Source: Acidobacteriota bacterium (GTDB lineage: Bacteria > Acidobacteriota > Terriglobia > Acidiferrales > UBA7541). Taken from it: DNA of 64,000 bases. This document shows, piece after piece, positions 26,150-37,272 of this stretch (position 1 is the stretch's first letter; every line of letters begins with the position of its first letter). The notes under the pieces are model-generated. The model had not been told where the DNA came from. It ran no database searches and saw nothing but the letters and a program-made list of their open reading frames with translations. The DNA lies in contig JABCZN010000007.1 in assembly GCA_013289665.1 (NCBI GenBank), positions 1-64,000 of the forward strand, written 5' to 3'. Made by a program: the position numbers and the translations under genes.

Positions 26150-27562
26150 GTGGCTGCTGCTGATTCCTTTGATCTGGTGGTGTTGGGGTGTGGGCCGGCG
26201 GGTGAAAAGGCCGGGGCGCAGGCTGCGTATTTCGGGAAACGCGTTGCGGTGGCCGAACGGGCCCCGGCCGTCGGAGGGAGTTGCATCAATACCGGCACGG
26301 TGCCGAGCAAGACCCTCCGGGAATCGGCGCTTTATTTTTCAGGATTGAAGCAGCGGGGACTCTATGGAATCGATTACTCGCTGAAGGAAGATCTGACGGT
26401 GCAGGATTTCATGCACCACGAGCGCGCGGTGGTGGAAATGGAGCGCTCGCGGATCCTGAAAAATCTGGAACTGCACCGGATCGAGCTGGTCGAGGGCCAA
26501 GCGACGTTTGAAGATGCGCACACGATCGCGGTTAGCGGCAGCGGAGGAACGCGGCGGTTGCGCGGCGAAGTGATTCTGATTTCAACGGGATCGAAGCCTC
26601 ACCGCCCGGCGGAAATTGCGTTCGATGACATTCACACGTTTGACTCGGACACGTTTCTGCAGATGGATCGCATTCCGAAGAGTCTGGCGGTGATTGGCGG
26701 CGGGGTGATTGGCTGCGAGTATGCGTCCATATTCATGGCGCTGGGCGTGGATGTGACGTTGGTGGACGGGCGCGACAAGTTGTTGCCGTTTTTGGATGCA
26801 GAGATTTCAGAGCGGTTGCGCGACCGGTTCGCCTCGCTCGGAATGCACTTGTGGTTCAACGAGCGGCCGGTGAAAGCGGAGAATACGGCGTCGGGCTCGC
26901 GGCTGACGATGAAGAGCGGGAAAGTGCTGGAAACGGATGCGGTGCTGTTTGCGGCGGGGCGGCGAGCGGCGGTGGATGGGCTGGCGCTGGAAAAGGCCGG
27001 CCTCTCGTTGAATGACAAGGGATACATCGCGGTGGATGCGAATTACCAGACAGCGGTCGAACATATTTATGCCGCGGGCGACGTGATTGGATTTCCGGCG
27101 TTGGCATCCACTTCGATGGAGCAGGGGCGCGTGGCGGTATGCCACGCGTTTGGGTTGAAATACAAGCAGCGGGTGGCTTCGCTGCTGCCGATTGGGGTTT
27201 ATACGATTCCGGAGATTTCGGCAGCGGGCGAAACCGAAGAGAGCTGTAAGGAAAAGAAAATTGACTATTGCGTGGGGCGGGCGCGGTATGAAAACAACGC
27301 GCGCGGACATATCACGGGCGACACGGCGGGGCTGCTGAAGCTGATTTTTGCGCGGGCGGACAGGAAACTGCTCGGCGTGGGCGTGATCGGGGAATCGGCG
27401 ACGGAGCTGATTCATGTGGGCATGATGGTGCTGGACAAGGGGCTGACGATTGATGAGTTTATCGAGCAGGTGTTCAACTATCCGACGCTCTGCGAAATGT
27501 ATAAATACGCGGCGTACGACGGGCTGGGGAATCTTTCGGGGCACAAGCTTCGCGAAGGTTAG
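26150..27562 (+). CDS. sthA: Soluble NAD(P) transhydrogenase, flavoprotein (SthA-like)
   Basis: Cytoplasmic FAD enzyme moving hydride between NADPH and NAD. The GTG at 26150 is preferred because GGAGG lies five bases upstream; a GTG at 26138 is possible. It has 470 residues and the pyridine nucleotide-disulfide reductase fold: FAD-binding GCGPAGEKA near residue 12, NAD(P)-binding GGGVIGCEYA in the middle, then a dimerisation domain. The redox-disulfide motif of lipoamide dehydrogenases is broken: in SCINTGTVPSK only Cys45 remains and the second position is Thr50. The C-terminal FNYPTLCEMYKYAA carries Asn where lipoamide dehydrogenase has the catalytic His. Both differences match the transhydrogenase branch rather than dithiol reductases. 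Confidence 0.85.
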   Translation: MAAADSFDLVVLGCGPAGEKAGAQAAYFGKRVAVAERAPAVGGSCINTGTVPSKTLRESALYFSGLKQRGLYGIDYSLKEDLTVQDFMHHERAVVEMERSRILKNLELHRIELVEGQATFEDAHTIAVSGSGGTRRLRGEVILISTGSKPHRPAEIAFDDIHTFDSDTFLQMDRIPKSLAVIGGGVIGCEYASIFMALGVDVTLVDGRDKLLPFLDAEISERLRDRFASLGMHLWFNERPVKAENTASGSRLTMKSGKVLETDAVLFAAGRRAAVDGLALEKAGLSLNDKGYIAVDANYQTAVEHIYAAGDVIGFPALASTSMEQGRVAVCHAFGLKYKQRVASLLPIGVYTIPEISAAGETEESCKEKKIDYCVGRARYENNARGHITGDTAGLLKLIFARADRKLLGVGVIGESATELIHVGMMVLDKGLTIDEFIEQVFNYPTLCEMYKYAAYDGLGNLSGHKLREG

Positions 27563-27608
27563 AGTAGCTTGTTCAGAAACGGATGACATTTTTGAGAGAT
27601 TTGGGCTG

Positions 27609-27626
27609 GCCGGGCTGAAGCCCGGC
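27609..27626. repeat. Short intergenic palindrome
   Basis: A perfect 8-bp palindrome, GCCGGGCT-GA-AGCCCGGC, in the 128-base gap between sthA and the tautomerase gene. It may act as a hairpin at the 3' end of the sthA transcript, but no T-tract follows. GC-rich palindromes of this type are often dispersed repeats. Confidence 0.45.
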
Positions 27627-27690
27627 GCCTGGACAGGCAGGCTCGTATCGCCGATGATTTCTTGGACATCAAAAAATTGGGAGAACGTTT

Positions 27691-28077
27691 ATGCCACTTG
27701 TACGCATTGATTTGCGCGCGGGAACTTCGGCGGAATATCGGAAGGCGTTGGGCGATGGGGTGCACCGCGCGATGGTGGAGGCATTGGGGGCTCCGGCGGA
27801 TGACCGGTTTCAGGTGATTACCGAGCATCTGGCAGCGGGACTGAACTACGACCCGCAGTATTTGGGGATTCGACGGTCGGATGGCGTGGTCTTTGTCCAG
27901 ATCACGCTGAGCACGGGCCGCAAGCCGCAACAGAAGCGCCAGTTCTATAAACGCCTGACAGAACTGCTGGCCGAATCGCCCGGCGTGAAGCCGCAGGATG
28001 TGGTGATTAACCTGGTGGAAGTGGCGTGGGAGAACTGGTCGTTCGGAAACGGTGAAGCGCCGTATATGGACGCTTGA
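27691..28077 (+). CDS. Tautomerase family protein
   Basis: Small cytoplasmic protein of 128 residues. After removal of Met the chain starts with Pro, the catalytic base of the 4-oxalocrotonate tautomerase superfamily (MPLVRIDLRAG). The length of two beta-alpha-beta units and the end, NLVEVAWENWSFGNGEAPY, resemble the malonate-semialdehyde-decarboxylase-like group of tautomerases. Members isomerise keto-enol or decarboxylate small acids; no substrate can be named. A purine stretch (GGGAGAACG) precedes the start. No close partner genes. Confidence 0.8.
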   Translation: MPLVRIDLRAGTSAEYRKALGDGVHRAMVEALGAPADDRFQVITEHLAAGLNYDPQYLGIRRSDGVVFVQITLSTGRKPQQKRQFYKRLTELLAESPGVKPQDVVINLVEVAWENWSFGNGEAPYMDA

Positions 28078-28118
28078 TTTTTCTCTGCAATCGGACCGCG
28101 CTGATGTAGATTCAAATC

Positions 28119-28973
28119 ATGCGCGCACGTGGGATTTTCCTTTTCGTTGTGCTGTTGGCCTCTTCGGGAATTGCGCTTTGCTTCCTAAGCCCTGATTCGC
28201 GGGCTCCCAAGCCTGCCGACGTTCACAACTTCCTGGGATTCGACCGCAATGAATATCCTGGCGACGCCGCGCTGCCTGTGCTTCGCAAGTCCTATTTCTT
28301 CGCCAGTTATTGGCTCAGCCCGCCACCCGGCGAGAAGAGCAACTCATGGATCGGCAAGCGCGGCTTGATAAAAGCGCAGGGATTTGGATTTCTCCTGTTG
28401 TACGAAGGCCGGACTTCCAGGCAGCTTCCCTATAAAAGGGATTCTATCGAGGCTGGGCTTAGGGACGCGCATGCCGCCGCGGCGGCCGCGCGGCGGGAAG
28501 GTTTCCCGGAAGGTTCGGTGATTTTTCTGGATGTGGAGGAGGGTGGCAGATTTCCCGACGGGTACCATGCGTATCTGCGTTCCTGGGCGGAGTCTTTGGC
28601 GAAGGAGAAATTTCGGCCGGGAATTTATTGTTCGGGGATTGTGGTGGATGAAGGGGAAGGCTCGACGATTATATCGGCGGACGACATTCGCGCGCACATT
28701 GGAGTGGCTGACGTTGTGTATTGGGTTTATAACGATGCTTGCCCGCCTTCGCCTGGGTGCGGTGTGCCGCAAAATCCGCCTGCCCCTTCGGGGAGTGGAG
28801 TTGCTTACGCTAGTGTCTGGCAGTATGTGAGGTCGCCGCGGGAGAAGAAGGTGGCGAGGCATTGCCGTGGTTATGCTGACGACGGGAATTGCTACGCGCC
28901 GGGGGATGCGGGGCACAAGTGGTTTTTGGATGAGAACGTGGCGACTAGTTCTGACCCGTCTGCTCCCTATTGA
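28119..28973 (+). CDS. Exported DUF1906 protein (glycoside-hydrolase-like TIM barrel)
   Basis: 284 residues. The N-terminus is a signal peptide or membrane anchor (hydrophobic core at about 5-22). The rest resembles the DUF1906 / Rv2525c-like domain, a TIM barrel related to GH25 lysozymes. FLGFDRNEYPG opens the barrel, FASYWLS and FLLLYEG form early strands, and VIFLDVEEGG carries acidic residues at the expected strand end. The C-terminal part has six Cys residues that could form disulfides outside the cytoplasm. Relatives are thought to act on, or bind, cell-wall glycans, but activity is mostly unproven. Convergent with the GlcG/HbpS-like gene, nine bases apart. Confidence 0.7.
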   Translation: MRARGIFLFVVLLASSGIALCFLSPDSRAPKPADVHNFLGFDRNEYPGDAALPVLRKSYFFASYWLSPPPGEKSNSWIGKRGLIKAQGFGFLLLYEGRTSRQLPYKRDSIEAGLRDAHAAAAAARREGFPEGSVIFLDVEEGGRFPDGYHAYLRSWAESLAKEKFRPGIYCSGIVVDEGEGSTIISADDIRAHIGVADVVYWVYNDACPPSPGCGVPQNPPAPSGSGVAYASVWQYVRSPREKKVARHCRGYADDGNCYAPGDAGHKWFLDENVATSSDPSAPY

Positions 28974-28982
28974 ACTAAGCGC

Positions 28983-30626
28983 TTAAAGGGTCGGGTTGCG
29001 GGGGAATTTGAAGTAGGGGAGGCGGATGCCGTTGATCAAGATTTGATCGGCGCGAATGGCGGTGGGCGCTTCAAACCCGAGGGTTCCCCCTGAAGTCACA
29101 AAATCATCCTGGTCGACGCCGTCGCCGCTGATGCCGAGACCGCCTACCAATACGCCATTCTTGTACAGGCCAGCGCTGCCAGGAAAAAATACGATTCCAC
29201 TTTTGTTCACGTTTGGTGGACCAGGCTGAAAGCCCTGTGTGCAGGGATTGGCGAGATCCTGCAGGAATAGATTGTAAAAAGGTCCGTCTCCGGAACCGTT
29301 GATGCCCGGCGGAAAAAGCGGTTGAGAACCGAAGCTGATGGTACGACTGGTCACGGCGGTTCCCATGGGCACGCCTGGCAAGTCCATGGCCGAGCGGGAA
29401 CCGCTATTGAAATAGATCATGTTGCGGGCTTTGCTGGCGGCCACATCAATACTGAAGATAGTGGAATCAGGCATGCGGCGCAGACCGATGAGGGTGCCGT
29501 CGAGGTCGGCGACGGCGATCGCCATGCTTGCAGCCGAGCCGAGAGGCAAGCGAATCGCAGCACGCGTTTTTTTCGCCGTAGCTTCGGCGTTGTTCAGAAT
29601 CTGCTGCACGTCAGAGGCGGTTAGCATACTTCCCGCCGTCGGTTGAATCAGGTCATTTTCAGGAGGCTGGCCTTTGCTGCAAAGCATAGGAGGGCCAGGG
29701 CAGAGCCGGAGATAGGCGCCGTTCGCCGTGCCAGCGCTGACTGCAGCAGGGCGGAAGGTGTTGTTCACGAGCGGCAGGGCGATTCCACCGATGAAAACCG
29801 CGCCAGGGGCAGGCAGGGGAGTCGGAACGTAACTAAAGCCCGTGGAAGTTGCCCCGCTGAAGGCAGCAAATTCCGCGGCGTCATGAGAAACGCCGGCAAC
29901 TCCAATCCCGCCGACAACCAGATTTCCCCGGAAAATCGGAACTCCACCGGGATGGACCCCGTTCGGATCGCTGTCGTCCACTGTGGATTTTCCGGTGAGG
30001 ATGCCGAGGCCTGTTCCGCCGGAGAGAGAAAGAGAAGGGTCGACCTCTTGCCCCGAAATAAAATTTGTGGCCAGAGTGCAGCCGCGGTTGGTATTTTCGA
30101 TGCCGTAGAGGTCGGCGGTTGGGGCGTTGGCGACTCCGGGAGGAAAGTGGATGCCACTGATGAAACGCACGGTGCGGGATGAGAGAGGCGCCTGGTCATT
30201 ACTGAAGTAGGCCGCGGTCCGTGCAAGAGCGACGGCTAGGTCGTCGACGTCAACGTTCATTCCGAAATTTCCAACGTCTTTGGTGGTGCCGGGAACAACG
30301 CCGGGCTTGTTGTAGACGGCCAGGACGTCGCCGCGGCGATCGACGACAGCGATGGCCATGGTGTTGCCGTCCACAGCGAGGGCGGCAGATTGAACGATGG
30401 TTTGCACTTCGGCTTGAGTGAGTGGTGCGTCCGCCGGAGGAGGTGGATTTCCCTTGATGAGAGCCGCAGATCCACCACAGCCGAGAAGGATGACGGCCAG
30501 GGCGATGGCGAGCGCGAGAGCGAGAATCATGGCGAGCGCCGTGACCTTGCGCCGCTGGTTGTAGGCGCGACTGGATTCCACCGGTTTGCGAACTAGGTGT
30601 GCCATCGGGAGAGTGTTGGGCTTCAT
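28983..30626 (-). CDS. Tandem GlcG/HbpS-type (DUF336) protein, membrane-anchored or lipoprotein
   Basis: 547 residues with two copies of the GlcG/HbpS domain (about 65-240 and 335-530). Each copy starts with a TQAEVQTI- or TASDVQQIL-like helix, followed by a strand of the form MAIAVVDRRGDVL or MAIAVADLDGTLI. Characterised HbpS proteins bind heme and degrade or store it; other members are unassigned. Before the domains is a hydrophobic segment (about 29-50) ending in LLGCGG, which could be a lipobox, though the N-terminal extension before it is long. A second Met at residue 8 is an alternative start. It is divergent from the barrel-cytochrome operon with about 190 bases between, which fits a heme-related role only by association. 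Confidence 0.7.
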   Translation of the reverse strand: MKPNTLPMAHLVRKPVESSRAYNQRRKVTALAMILALALAIALAVILLGCGGSAALIKGNPPPPADAPLTQAEVQTIVQSAALAVDGNTMAIAVVDRRGDVLAVYNKPGVVPGTTKDVGNFGMNVDVDDLAVALARTAAYFSNDQAPLSSRTVRFISGIHFPPGVANAPTADLYGIENTNRGCTLATNFISGQEVDPSLSLSGGTGLGILTGKSTVDDSDPNGVHPGGVPIFRGNLVVGGIGVAGVSHDAAEFAAFSGATSTGFSYVPTPLPAPGAVFIGGIALPLVNNTFRPAAVSAGTANGAYLRLCPGPPMLCSKGQPPENDLIQPTAGSMLTASDVQQILNNAEATAKKTRAAIRLPLGSAASMAIAVADLDGTLIGLRRMPDSTIFSIDVAASKARNMIYFNSGSRSAMDLPGVPMGTAVTSRTISFGSQPLFPPGINGSGDGPFYNLFLQDLANPCTQGFQPGPPNVNKSGIVFFPGSAGLYKNGVLVGGLGISGDGVDQDDFVTSGGTLGFEAPTAIRADQILINGIRLPYFKFPRNPTL

Positions 30627-30812
30627 GGTACACGCCGCGAAAGATAATTCACGGGGATTGTACCTCTGTTGCTTCGAAGTGGTGACTCCTAAATACGCGA
30701 GCCGGTGTTACCGGATATTCACTGAGCCTTGGGAAAAAGGTTGCCGGAAGGGCGCATTTTTGATTAGTTAGCGGAGACTGTTGTCCATCGATTGGCTTGG
30801 TCCTGCTGAAAA

Positions 30813-33053
30813 ATGAGCGCCGGTACATCGCCGAAGTCGGGGTTCGCAGCCTTAGCTCGAGTTGCCGTATGCGTGGTGCTCGGACTCGCGGCCGGCAGCC
30901 ATGCAATGTCACAGCAGCCGGCCAGTTCACCACCGGCTTCTTCCGAGCAGCAATCCCATGAAACGGGGCCGCCGCGGCGGATACCGCGGCAACAGGCGCT
31001 GACGACGGCGGCGCTGGATGGCACGGTGCGGGAACAAGTTTCAGATTCCGCGACGCGGCCGGTGGTCGGGGCGCGAATCCAGATTCGAAATCTGCAGACG
31101 GGGCAAGTCAATGCCACGGTGACGACGGGCGAGGGAGTTTTCCATTTGCTGCTGTTGCCGCCGGGTGGGTACGAATTCCGGGCGGAGGCAGAGGCCTACG
31201 AGCCGCTGGCGATTGCCGCACTCGCGCTGAATGCCAATGAAGTGGTCACGCTGGAGATTAAACTGGTGCCCAACGGCGTGGCGGAAGCGCGTTCGCGCTT
31301 GCCGCGACAGCCGGAGCTTGGGCCGCCGCTTCCCGCCGAAGCCATAGCGACGATTGGAGCGTACCGGGAGTTTCGCCACCGGTTGGATTCCGATCCGAAC
31401 TACATTCTGGAACTTTCGCCGGATGTTTTGCCGCCGATTTCCGACGTATTTAATGTGGTGCCGAACCGCTGGGCGCTGGAGCAGCCGGACTACCGGCGGT
31501 ACGCGCCGTCGGGCGAGTACATTTATACGAAGCCGCATTGGTACGACCCGTTCAACCGCAACCGTTTCAAAGGAGACGAGCCGATCTGGCCGGCAGCGCT
31601 GGGGCAGCAGGTGTTTTTCAATTTCACAGGGTCCGAGACGACGTTTATTGATGGGCGAAAAGTGCCGGTGCCGAGCGATGTGAGCGCGGCGCAGCCTGGA
31701 AGTAGCCAGTTTTTTGGGCGCGGCGAGCAATTTTTTCTGGACCAGACATTCCGGTTCACGTTCGACCTGTTTCATGGGGACGCTTCGTTCAAGCCGGTGG
31801 ACTGGCGAATACGAGTGACGCCGGAAGTGAGCCTGAATTATCTTGATGTGAAGGAGCTGGGAATTGTAGGGCCGGACGTGCGCGCGGGGACGACACGTTT
31901 GGATTCGCACGTGGGATTCCAGGAAGCGTTCGTGGAGTACAAACTGCACGATTTGAGTCCCAACTATGATTTTGTTTCGGTGCGCGCGGGAATCCAGGAA
32001 TTCAACGCGGATTTTCGTGGATTTTTGTTTGTGGAGGAGCAGCCGGGACTGCGCGTGTTTGGCGACTTGAAGAACGACCGCATCGAGTACAACGGGGCGT
32101 ATTTCAATTTTCTGGAGAAAAATACCAACAGCGGATTGAATACCTTCAGCCGGCGGGACCAGCAGGTGATGCTGGGAAACGTTTATATTCAGGATTTTTT
32201 CTTTCCGGGATACACGGCAGAATTTCTTGGCGCTTACAACAAGGACGATGGCGGGCTGCATTATGATGACAACGGATTCCTGGTGCGGCCCGCGCCCGTC
32301 GGCAACGTGATCAATCAGGGCGTGGGCGCGATTCCCCACAGCATTCAGGTGGGATATTTCGGATGGCTGGGCAGCGGGCACATCAAGCGCATCAATATCA
32401 CCCACGCGTTTTATGAAGCCGCGGGAAAAGACAGCTTCAACCCGATTGCGGGGCGGCCTGTGACCGTGAACGCGCAGATGGCGGCGGTGGAGCTTTCGCT
32501 CGATCACGACTGGATTCGCTACCGGATTTCGAGCTTTTATTCGTCGGGCGACAACAATCCGCGCAATGGGCGGGCGAATGGATTTGATGCGATTGTGGAT
32601 TTGCCGAGCTTTGCCGGCGGGTTGTTCAGCTTCTGGAACCGGGAGGGCATCCGGTTGTTGGGGTCGGGAGTGTCGCTGACGACGGACGGCAGCCTGTTGC
32701 CTAACATGCGGTCGAACAAGAATGAAGGGCAGGCGAATTTTGTGAATCCGGGGATTTTTCTGGTGAATGCCGGTACTGACATTGACATCACGCCAAAACT
32801 AAAGGGCTTTGTTAATTTCAATTATCTGCGATTCATGCGCACGGAGCCCCTGGAGTTTGTGTTGTTTCAATCGCCGATTCGCCACAACATCGGCGAGGAC
32901 CTGGGGGCGGGAGTCACCTACCGTCCGCCGCTTTCGGAAAACATTATATTGACCGGCGGGGCTTCGATGCTGCAGCCCGGGCAGGGTTTTCGCGACATTT
33001 ATACGGGGCGGACATTGTTTTCGGTGTTTGGATCCGCGAAGTTGACGTTTTGA
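30813..33053 (+). CDS. Outer-membrane beta-barrel with N-terminal carboxypeptidase-regulatory-like domain
   Basis: 746 residues, exported: signal peptide up to about residue 34, a Ser/Pro/Gln linker, then a carboxypeptidase-regulatory-like beta-sandwich (about 65-155). The remaining 550 residues are rich in alternating aromatic strands and end in KLTF, as in outer-membrane barrels. No TonB plug domain is visible, so a passive porin or conduit is more likely than a receptor. The next gene, a large multiheme cytochrome c, starts 11 bases after its stop. That pairing resembles porin-cytochrome conduits of metal-reducing bacteria, in which a barrel holds a multiheme protein through the outer membrane. 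Homology to those barrels is not visible by eye, so the role is inferred from context. Confidence 0.6.
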   Translation: MSAGTSPKSGFAALARVAVCVVLGLAAGSHAMSQQPASSPPASSEQQSHETGPPRRIPRQQALTTAALDGTVREQVSDSATRPVVGARIQIRNLQTGQVNATVTTGEGVFHLLLLPPGGYEFRAEAEAYEPLAIAALALNANEVVTLEIKLVPNGVAEARSRLPRQPELGPPLPAEAIATIGAYREFRHRLDSDPNYILELSPDVLPPISDVFNVVPNRWALEQPDYRRYAPSGEYIYTKPHWYDPFNRNRFKGDEPIWPAALGQQVFFNFTGSETTFIDGRKVPVPSDVSAAQPGSSQFFGRGEQFFLDQTFRFTFDLFHGDASFKPVDWRIRVTPEVSLNYLDVKELGIVGPDVRAGTTRLDSHVGFQEAFVEYKLHDLSPNYDFVSVRAGIQEFNADFRGFLFVEEQPGLRVFGDLKNDRIEYNGAYFNFLEKNTNSGLNTFSRRDQQVMLGNVYIQDFFFPGYTAEFLGAYNKDDGGLHYDDNGFLVRPAPVGNVINQGVGAIPHSIQVGYFGWLGSGHIKRINITHAFYEAAGKDSFNPIAGRPVTVNAQMAAVELSLDHDWIRYRISSFYSSGDNNPRNGRANGFDAIVDLPSFAGGLFSFWNREGIRLLGSGVSLTTDGSLLPNMRSNKNEGQANFVNPGIFLVNAGTDIDITPKLKGFVNFNYLRFMRTEPLEFVLFQSPIRHNIGEDLGAGVTYRPPLSENIILTGGASMLQPGQGFRDIYTGRTLFSVFGSAKLTF

Positions 33054-33064
33054 GGTTGCTGAGG

Positions 33065-36000
33065 ATGAGGGAGTTTCTTAAATCCGGAGCGGTTCGCGCT
33101 CTTTCGGGCGAACGAGGAAAAGGGCGCCTGTTGATTGGACTCTTTTTGGCGGTGTCGTTTTCCTTGCTGTTTTTTAGCTCGGTTCGGCCTCAGGCGGCGG
33201 CTTCCGTGCAGGATGCGCAAGGGCCGTTCCGCGGGCAATCGCAGGAAGAGGCGTTGGCGAAGTCAGCGGGCTGCGTTTCCTGCCACACGGCGACGGACGA
33301 GCCGACGATGCATCCCTCGAAGGGAGTGCATCTTGGCTGCACGGATTGCCATGGGGGGAATAATTCGGTTGTGGTGGCGGCTGGTATTTCGCCAGGTTCG
33401 CACGAATATCAGGGGGCGAAAGAAAAGGCGCACGTGCAGCCGCGCGATGCGTTTTTCAAGAACCACACGACATTGCCGGAAGGCGCGTACACCAAATGGC
33501 TGAAGGAATCGCCGGAGTTTGTGAAGTTCATTAATCCCGGAGACCTACGGGTAGCGCCGGAGACTTGCGGGACGTCGGGATGTCACCCGAACGAGACGCG
33601 GGCGGTTTCGACAAACATGATGACCCATTCGGGGTTTTTGTGGGGCGCGGCGCTTTACAACAACGGCGGAATACCGTTTAAGAACACGCGATTTGGAGAG
33701 AGTTATGACCGGGACGGAAAACACAGGGCGCTGAAGACGAGCCCTCTACCGACGGCGGAAGAGACGCGCACGAAGGGCGTCTTGCCGGAGCTGAACCCAC
33801 TGTATCGTTGGGAAATTTCGCAGCCGGGAAATGTGTTGCGGGTGTTCGAACGAGGCGGAGAGAAGAAAGCGGAGATTGGGAATCCGAGCGGTGAAGAAAG
33901 CCCCGGAAAGCCGGACGACAAGCTGAGCGACCGGGGATTTGGGACGGAGTTGCGCACCGATCCGGTTTTTCTGGGATTACAGAAGACGCGGCTGCTGGAT
34001 CCGGTGCTTTCGTTGCCGGGTACGAACGATCACGCCGGCGACTACCGCTCGAGCGGGTGCTCGGCGTGTCACGTGATTTACGCGAACGACCGCGACCCGG
34101 CACACGCGGGTTCGTACGCGCTGTATGGGCATAGCGGCTTCAGCGCTTCACTGGATCCGACGATCCGCAAGGATGAACCGGGGCATCCCATCAAGCACGC
34201 GTTCACGCGCGCGATTCCCTCCAGCCAATGCATGATCTGCCATATCCATCCGGGCACAAACATGGTGACGACTTATTTTGGATTGACGTGGTGGGACAAC
34301 GAAATTGACGGCGACAAAATGTATCCGCAGGAGCAGCGGAATCCCAGCGAGGAGGAGCGGTATCGGGCGGCTCTGAAGAATCCGGAGGGGGCCGCGGCAC
34401 GAGGATTGTGGGGCGAGGACAAGTTTCTGGAGCAGACAGGGAGCCCGGAATTCAATGCCAAGTTGAAGACCACGCAATTTGCGGATTTTCACGGACATGG
34501 CTGGGTCTACCGGGGAGTTTACAACCACGACCGAAAAGGGAACTGGCTTGATAAGGACGGGCAGCCCATCGCGTTCGACGATCCGCAGCGGTTCGAGAAA
34601 GCCGTGCACCTGGCGGACATTCATCTGGAAAAGGGAATGCAATGCGCGGATTGCCACTTCGCGCAGGACAATCACGGCAACGGGAAAATCTACGGAGAGC
34701 CGCGCGCCGCGGTGGAAATCGATTGCGTGGATTGCCACGGAACGATTCGGCAGAAGGCTACGTTGACTACATCAGGTCCGGCGGCGCCGGATGCGCCGCG
34801 GGCGGGCGAGCCGCGAGGGCGGCGATTGGATGGGCTGCGCACGCCGTACGGATTGCGGCGATTCGAATGGCGAGGGGACAAGTTGTTTCAGCGGTCGATG
34901 ACGGATGCGAATGTGGAGTGGGAGATCGTGCAGACCAGGGATACGATCACTCCGGGGAATTCGCACTTCAGCATGAAATCACTGCGCGCGAAGCTGATGA
35001 ATAGGGATGGCGCGGCGTTTTCGCAGGCGCCAGAGGAGGATTCGCAACTGGCGCATGCGAATTCGTCGATGACCTGCTATGCGTGTCACACGTCGTGGAC
35101 GCCGACATGCTTTGGCTGCCACCTGCAGATGACGGCGAATGTGCGGCGGCCGATGCTGCACAACGAAGGGCTGATGACCAGGAATTACACCAGCTACAAC
35201 TTTCAGGTGTTGCGCGACGACGCCTATTTCCTGGGCGTGGATGGAACGGTGACCGGGCACCGCATCGCGCCGGCGCGATCTTCGTGCGCGGTGCTCGTGA
35301 GTTCGCAGAATGCGAATCGCGAATGGTTGTATTACGAGCAGCAGACGATTTCGGCCGAGGGGTTTTCCGGGCAGGCGTACAGCACGTTTGTGCCGCACAC
35401 GGTACGGGCAAAAGAAACGAAGCAGTGCAGCGACTGCCACGTTTCGGCGGCGAACGACAACAACGCCTGGATGGCGCAGGTGCTGCTGCAAGGCACGAAT
35501 TTCATGAACTTCATGGGCCGGTATATTTTTGTGGCCACCGGCAAGCACGGATTTGAAGCGATCACCGTGGCCGAGCACGACGAGCCGGAAGCGATTTACG
35601 GGAGCGACCTGCAGCGGCTGGCGTATCCGGACAACTACAAGAAATTTGTGGCGGGCAAACGGCAGCTTGCGCCGGTGGCTGAGCATGAGGGCACGATTTT
35701 CGACATTCAGGCGCGCGGGGAATATGCCTACACGGCGAATGGCAAAGGCGGAATGCGCGTTTATGATATCGCGAATATTGATAACAAGGGATTTTCCGAG
35801 CGTATGACGACGGCGCCGGTTTCGCCGATTGGGCAGCGCTTCTATGTGCCGACGAAGGATGCGGTGGCGGTGGCCACGCCGACGACGTTGGGCGTCGATC
35901 CGCTGCGCGCGAGGCTCAAGGAAAATGAAGAGCAGGCGATTCATCCGCTGTACGGATTTCTTTATGTCGCGGACAAGGAAGAGGGGCTGGTCATTATCGG

Positions 36001-36931
36001 GACGCCGGATTTCAAGGCGAAGAGTCCGGGAGTGGGCACACTGCTGGACGGAAACCCCGCGAACAATTTTCTGAAGCGCGGGCTGACGTTCAATCCCGAT
36101 GGCGTCTTGACCGGCGCGCGGCGGATTACGATTGCCGGGACGTTTGCCTACGTCCTGACGGACAAGTCGCTGGTGGTGGTGGACCTGGACAATCCGCTGG
36201 CGCCGAAAGTGACCGCGACCATTCTAGCGCCTGTGCTCAATGATCCTCGCGCGCTGGCCATTCAATTCCGCTATGCGTTTCTGGTGGATCGCGATGGGTT
36301 GAAGGTGCTGGACGTCACGAACCTGGCTCAGCCCAGGATTGTTCCCGGCTCGACTGTTCCGTTTGAAGACGCTCGCAATGTTTACGTTGCGCGAACTTAC
36401 GCCTACGTTTCCGCGGGAAAGCAGGGACTGGCCATTGTGGATGTGGAGAAGCCGGACATGCCGAAGCTGGACCAGGTGTTCACGGCGAGTGGTCTGTTGA
36501 ATGACGTGAACGACGTGAAGATCGGGATGGTGGCGGCCAGCGCGTTCGCGTTCATAGCTGACGGGAAGAACGGGATGCGCGTGCTGGAGATCCTCTCTCC
36601 GTCAGACGACCCGGCGCACTTTTCAGGGTTCAACCCGCGGCCCACGCCGAAGCTGATTGCCACGGCACGCACGAAAGGGCCTGCGCTCGCGATATCCAAG
36701 GGAATCGACCGCGACAGGGCAGTGGATGAGTCTGGGAACCAGTTGGCGGTGTTTGGGAGGCGCGGGGCGCGCCCGCTAAATCGGGAGGAGACCGGGCGGT
36801 TGTATCTGCGCAATGGGCAGGTTTATACGGTGCCGGATGAGCCCCCGGCGAGTCCAAAATCGATTGCGGCGCTGGGAACGCCGGACGGGTGGATGGGATA
36901 CTTTCGGGCCTGGATAGGTGGGTGGTACTAA
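33065..36931 (+). CDS. Multiheme cytochrome c (9-10 hemes) with C-terminal LVIVD beta-propeller
   Basis: 1288 residues from the ATG at 33065 (GAGG nine bases upstream; a TTG at 33050 overlapping the barrel gene is the alternative). An export signal or anchor lies at about 20-45. Nine CXXCH heme motifs (CVSCH, CTDCH, CSACH, CMICH, CADCH, CVDCH, CYACH, CFGCH, CSDCH) are spread over about residues 70-795. There is also one CGTSGCH that may bind a tenth heme. From about 870 to 1190 come repeated strands such as [17 protein letters not shown] and LAIVDVEKP, the LVIVD-type propeller. Hemes would carry electrons; the propeller may bind a partner or substrate outside the cell. Co-transcribed with the barrel upstream. 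Precise electron acceptor unknown. Confidence 0.85.
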   Translation: MREFLKSGAVRALSGERGKGRLLIGLFLAVSFSLLFFSSVRPQAAASVQDAQGPFRGQSQEEALAKSAGCVSCHTATDEPTMHPSKGVHLGCTDCHGGNNSVVVAAGISPGSHEYQGAKEKAHVQPRDAFFKNHTTLPEGAYTKWLKESPEFVKFINPGDLRVAPETCGTSGCHPNETRAVSTNMMTHSGFLWGAALYNNGGIPFKNTRFGESYDRDGKHRALKTSPLPTAEETRTKGVLPELNPLYRWEISQPGNVLRVFERGGEKKAEIGNPSGEESPGKPDDKLSDRGFGTELRTDPVFLGLQKTRLLDPVLSLPGTNDHAGDYRSSGCSACHVIYANDRDPAHAGSYALYGHSGFSASLDPTIRKDEPGHPIKHAFTRAIPSSQCMICHIHPGTNMVTTYFGLTWWDNEIDGDKMYPQEQRNPSEEERYRAALKNPEGAAARGLWGEDKFLEQTGSPEFNAKLKTTQFADFHGHGWVYRGVYNHDRKGNWLDKDGQPIAFDDPQRFEKAVHLADIHLEKGMQCADCHFAQDNHGNGKIYGEPRAAVEIDCVDCHGTIRQKATLTTSGPAAPDAPRAGEPRGRRLDGLRTPYGLRRFEWRGDKLFQRSMTDANVEWEIVQTRDTITPGNSHFSMKSLRAKLMNRDGAAFSQAPEEDSQLAHANSSMTCYACHTSWTPTCFGCHLQMTANVRRPMLHNEGLMTRNYTSYNFQVLRDDAYFLGVDGTVTGHRIAPARSSCAVLVSSQNANREWLYYEQQTISAEGFSGQAYSTFVPHTVRAKETKQCSDCHVSAANDNNAWMAQVLLQGTNFMNFMGRYIFVATGKHGFEAITVAEHDEPEAIYGSDLQRLAYPDNYKKFVAGKRQLAPVAEHEGTIFDIQARGEYAYTANGKGGMRVYDIANIDNKGFSERMTTAPVSPIGQRFYVPTKDAVAVATPTTLGVDPLRARLKENEEQAIHPLYGFLYVADKEEGLVIIGTPDFKAKSPGVGTLLDGNPANNFLKRGLTFNPDGVLTGARRITIAGTFAYVLTDKSLVVVDLDNPLAPKVTATILAPVLNDPRALAIQFRYAFLVDRDGLKVLDVTNLAQPRIVPGSTVPFEDARNVYVARTYAYVSAGKQGLAIVDVEKPDMPKLDQVFTASGLLNDVNDVKIGMVAASAFAFIADGKNGMRVLEILSPSDDPAHFSGFNPRPTPKLIATARTKGPALAISKGIDRDRAVDESGNQLAVFGRRGARPLNREETGRLYLRNGQVYTVPDEPPASPKSIAALGTPDGWMGYFRAWIGGWY

Positions 36932-37272
36932 AACCAGAAAATCAATTTTGACCTATCGCTTTTTCTTCGCATTTTGGCCCTCTGGCCACGCCGACCGCAA
37001 ACTCCTCATTCCAAAGCAGTTTTGCAGATAACTCTTTTTCCTTCAACCGTTTACCATCCCGCCGCATCTTATAGTATTGTCACAAATCATTCACGTCTTC
37101 CACGCATAGCACCCATCAAAATAATTCGTGGGGCGACACTGGCCGATTACGGTTAACGTGTATGGGTAGGGTCTTTCCGGGCTATCGGACCGGTTTGAGA
37201 GGCCGCAAGAAGCGGCAGGATAGGCCTTCCAGGAGAAGGCACTAAGGTATAGAAAGAAGGAGGACGAACCCT
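36932..37272. other. Intergenic region before the HAD phosphatase gene
   Basis: 341 bases without a convincing gene; a 60-codon frame at 36974-37156 has no ribosome site or family resemblance. Its end holds AGAAGGAGGA, a strong ribosome-binding site for the next gene. Confidence 0.5.

Noticed and set aside
31041..32507. A 488-codon minus-strand frame opposite the barrel gene
   Set aside because: Shadow of the plus-strand gene; basic, low-information product without a start signal.
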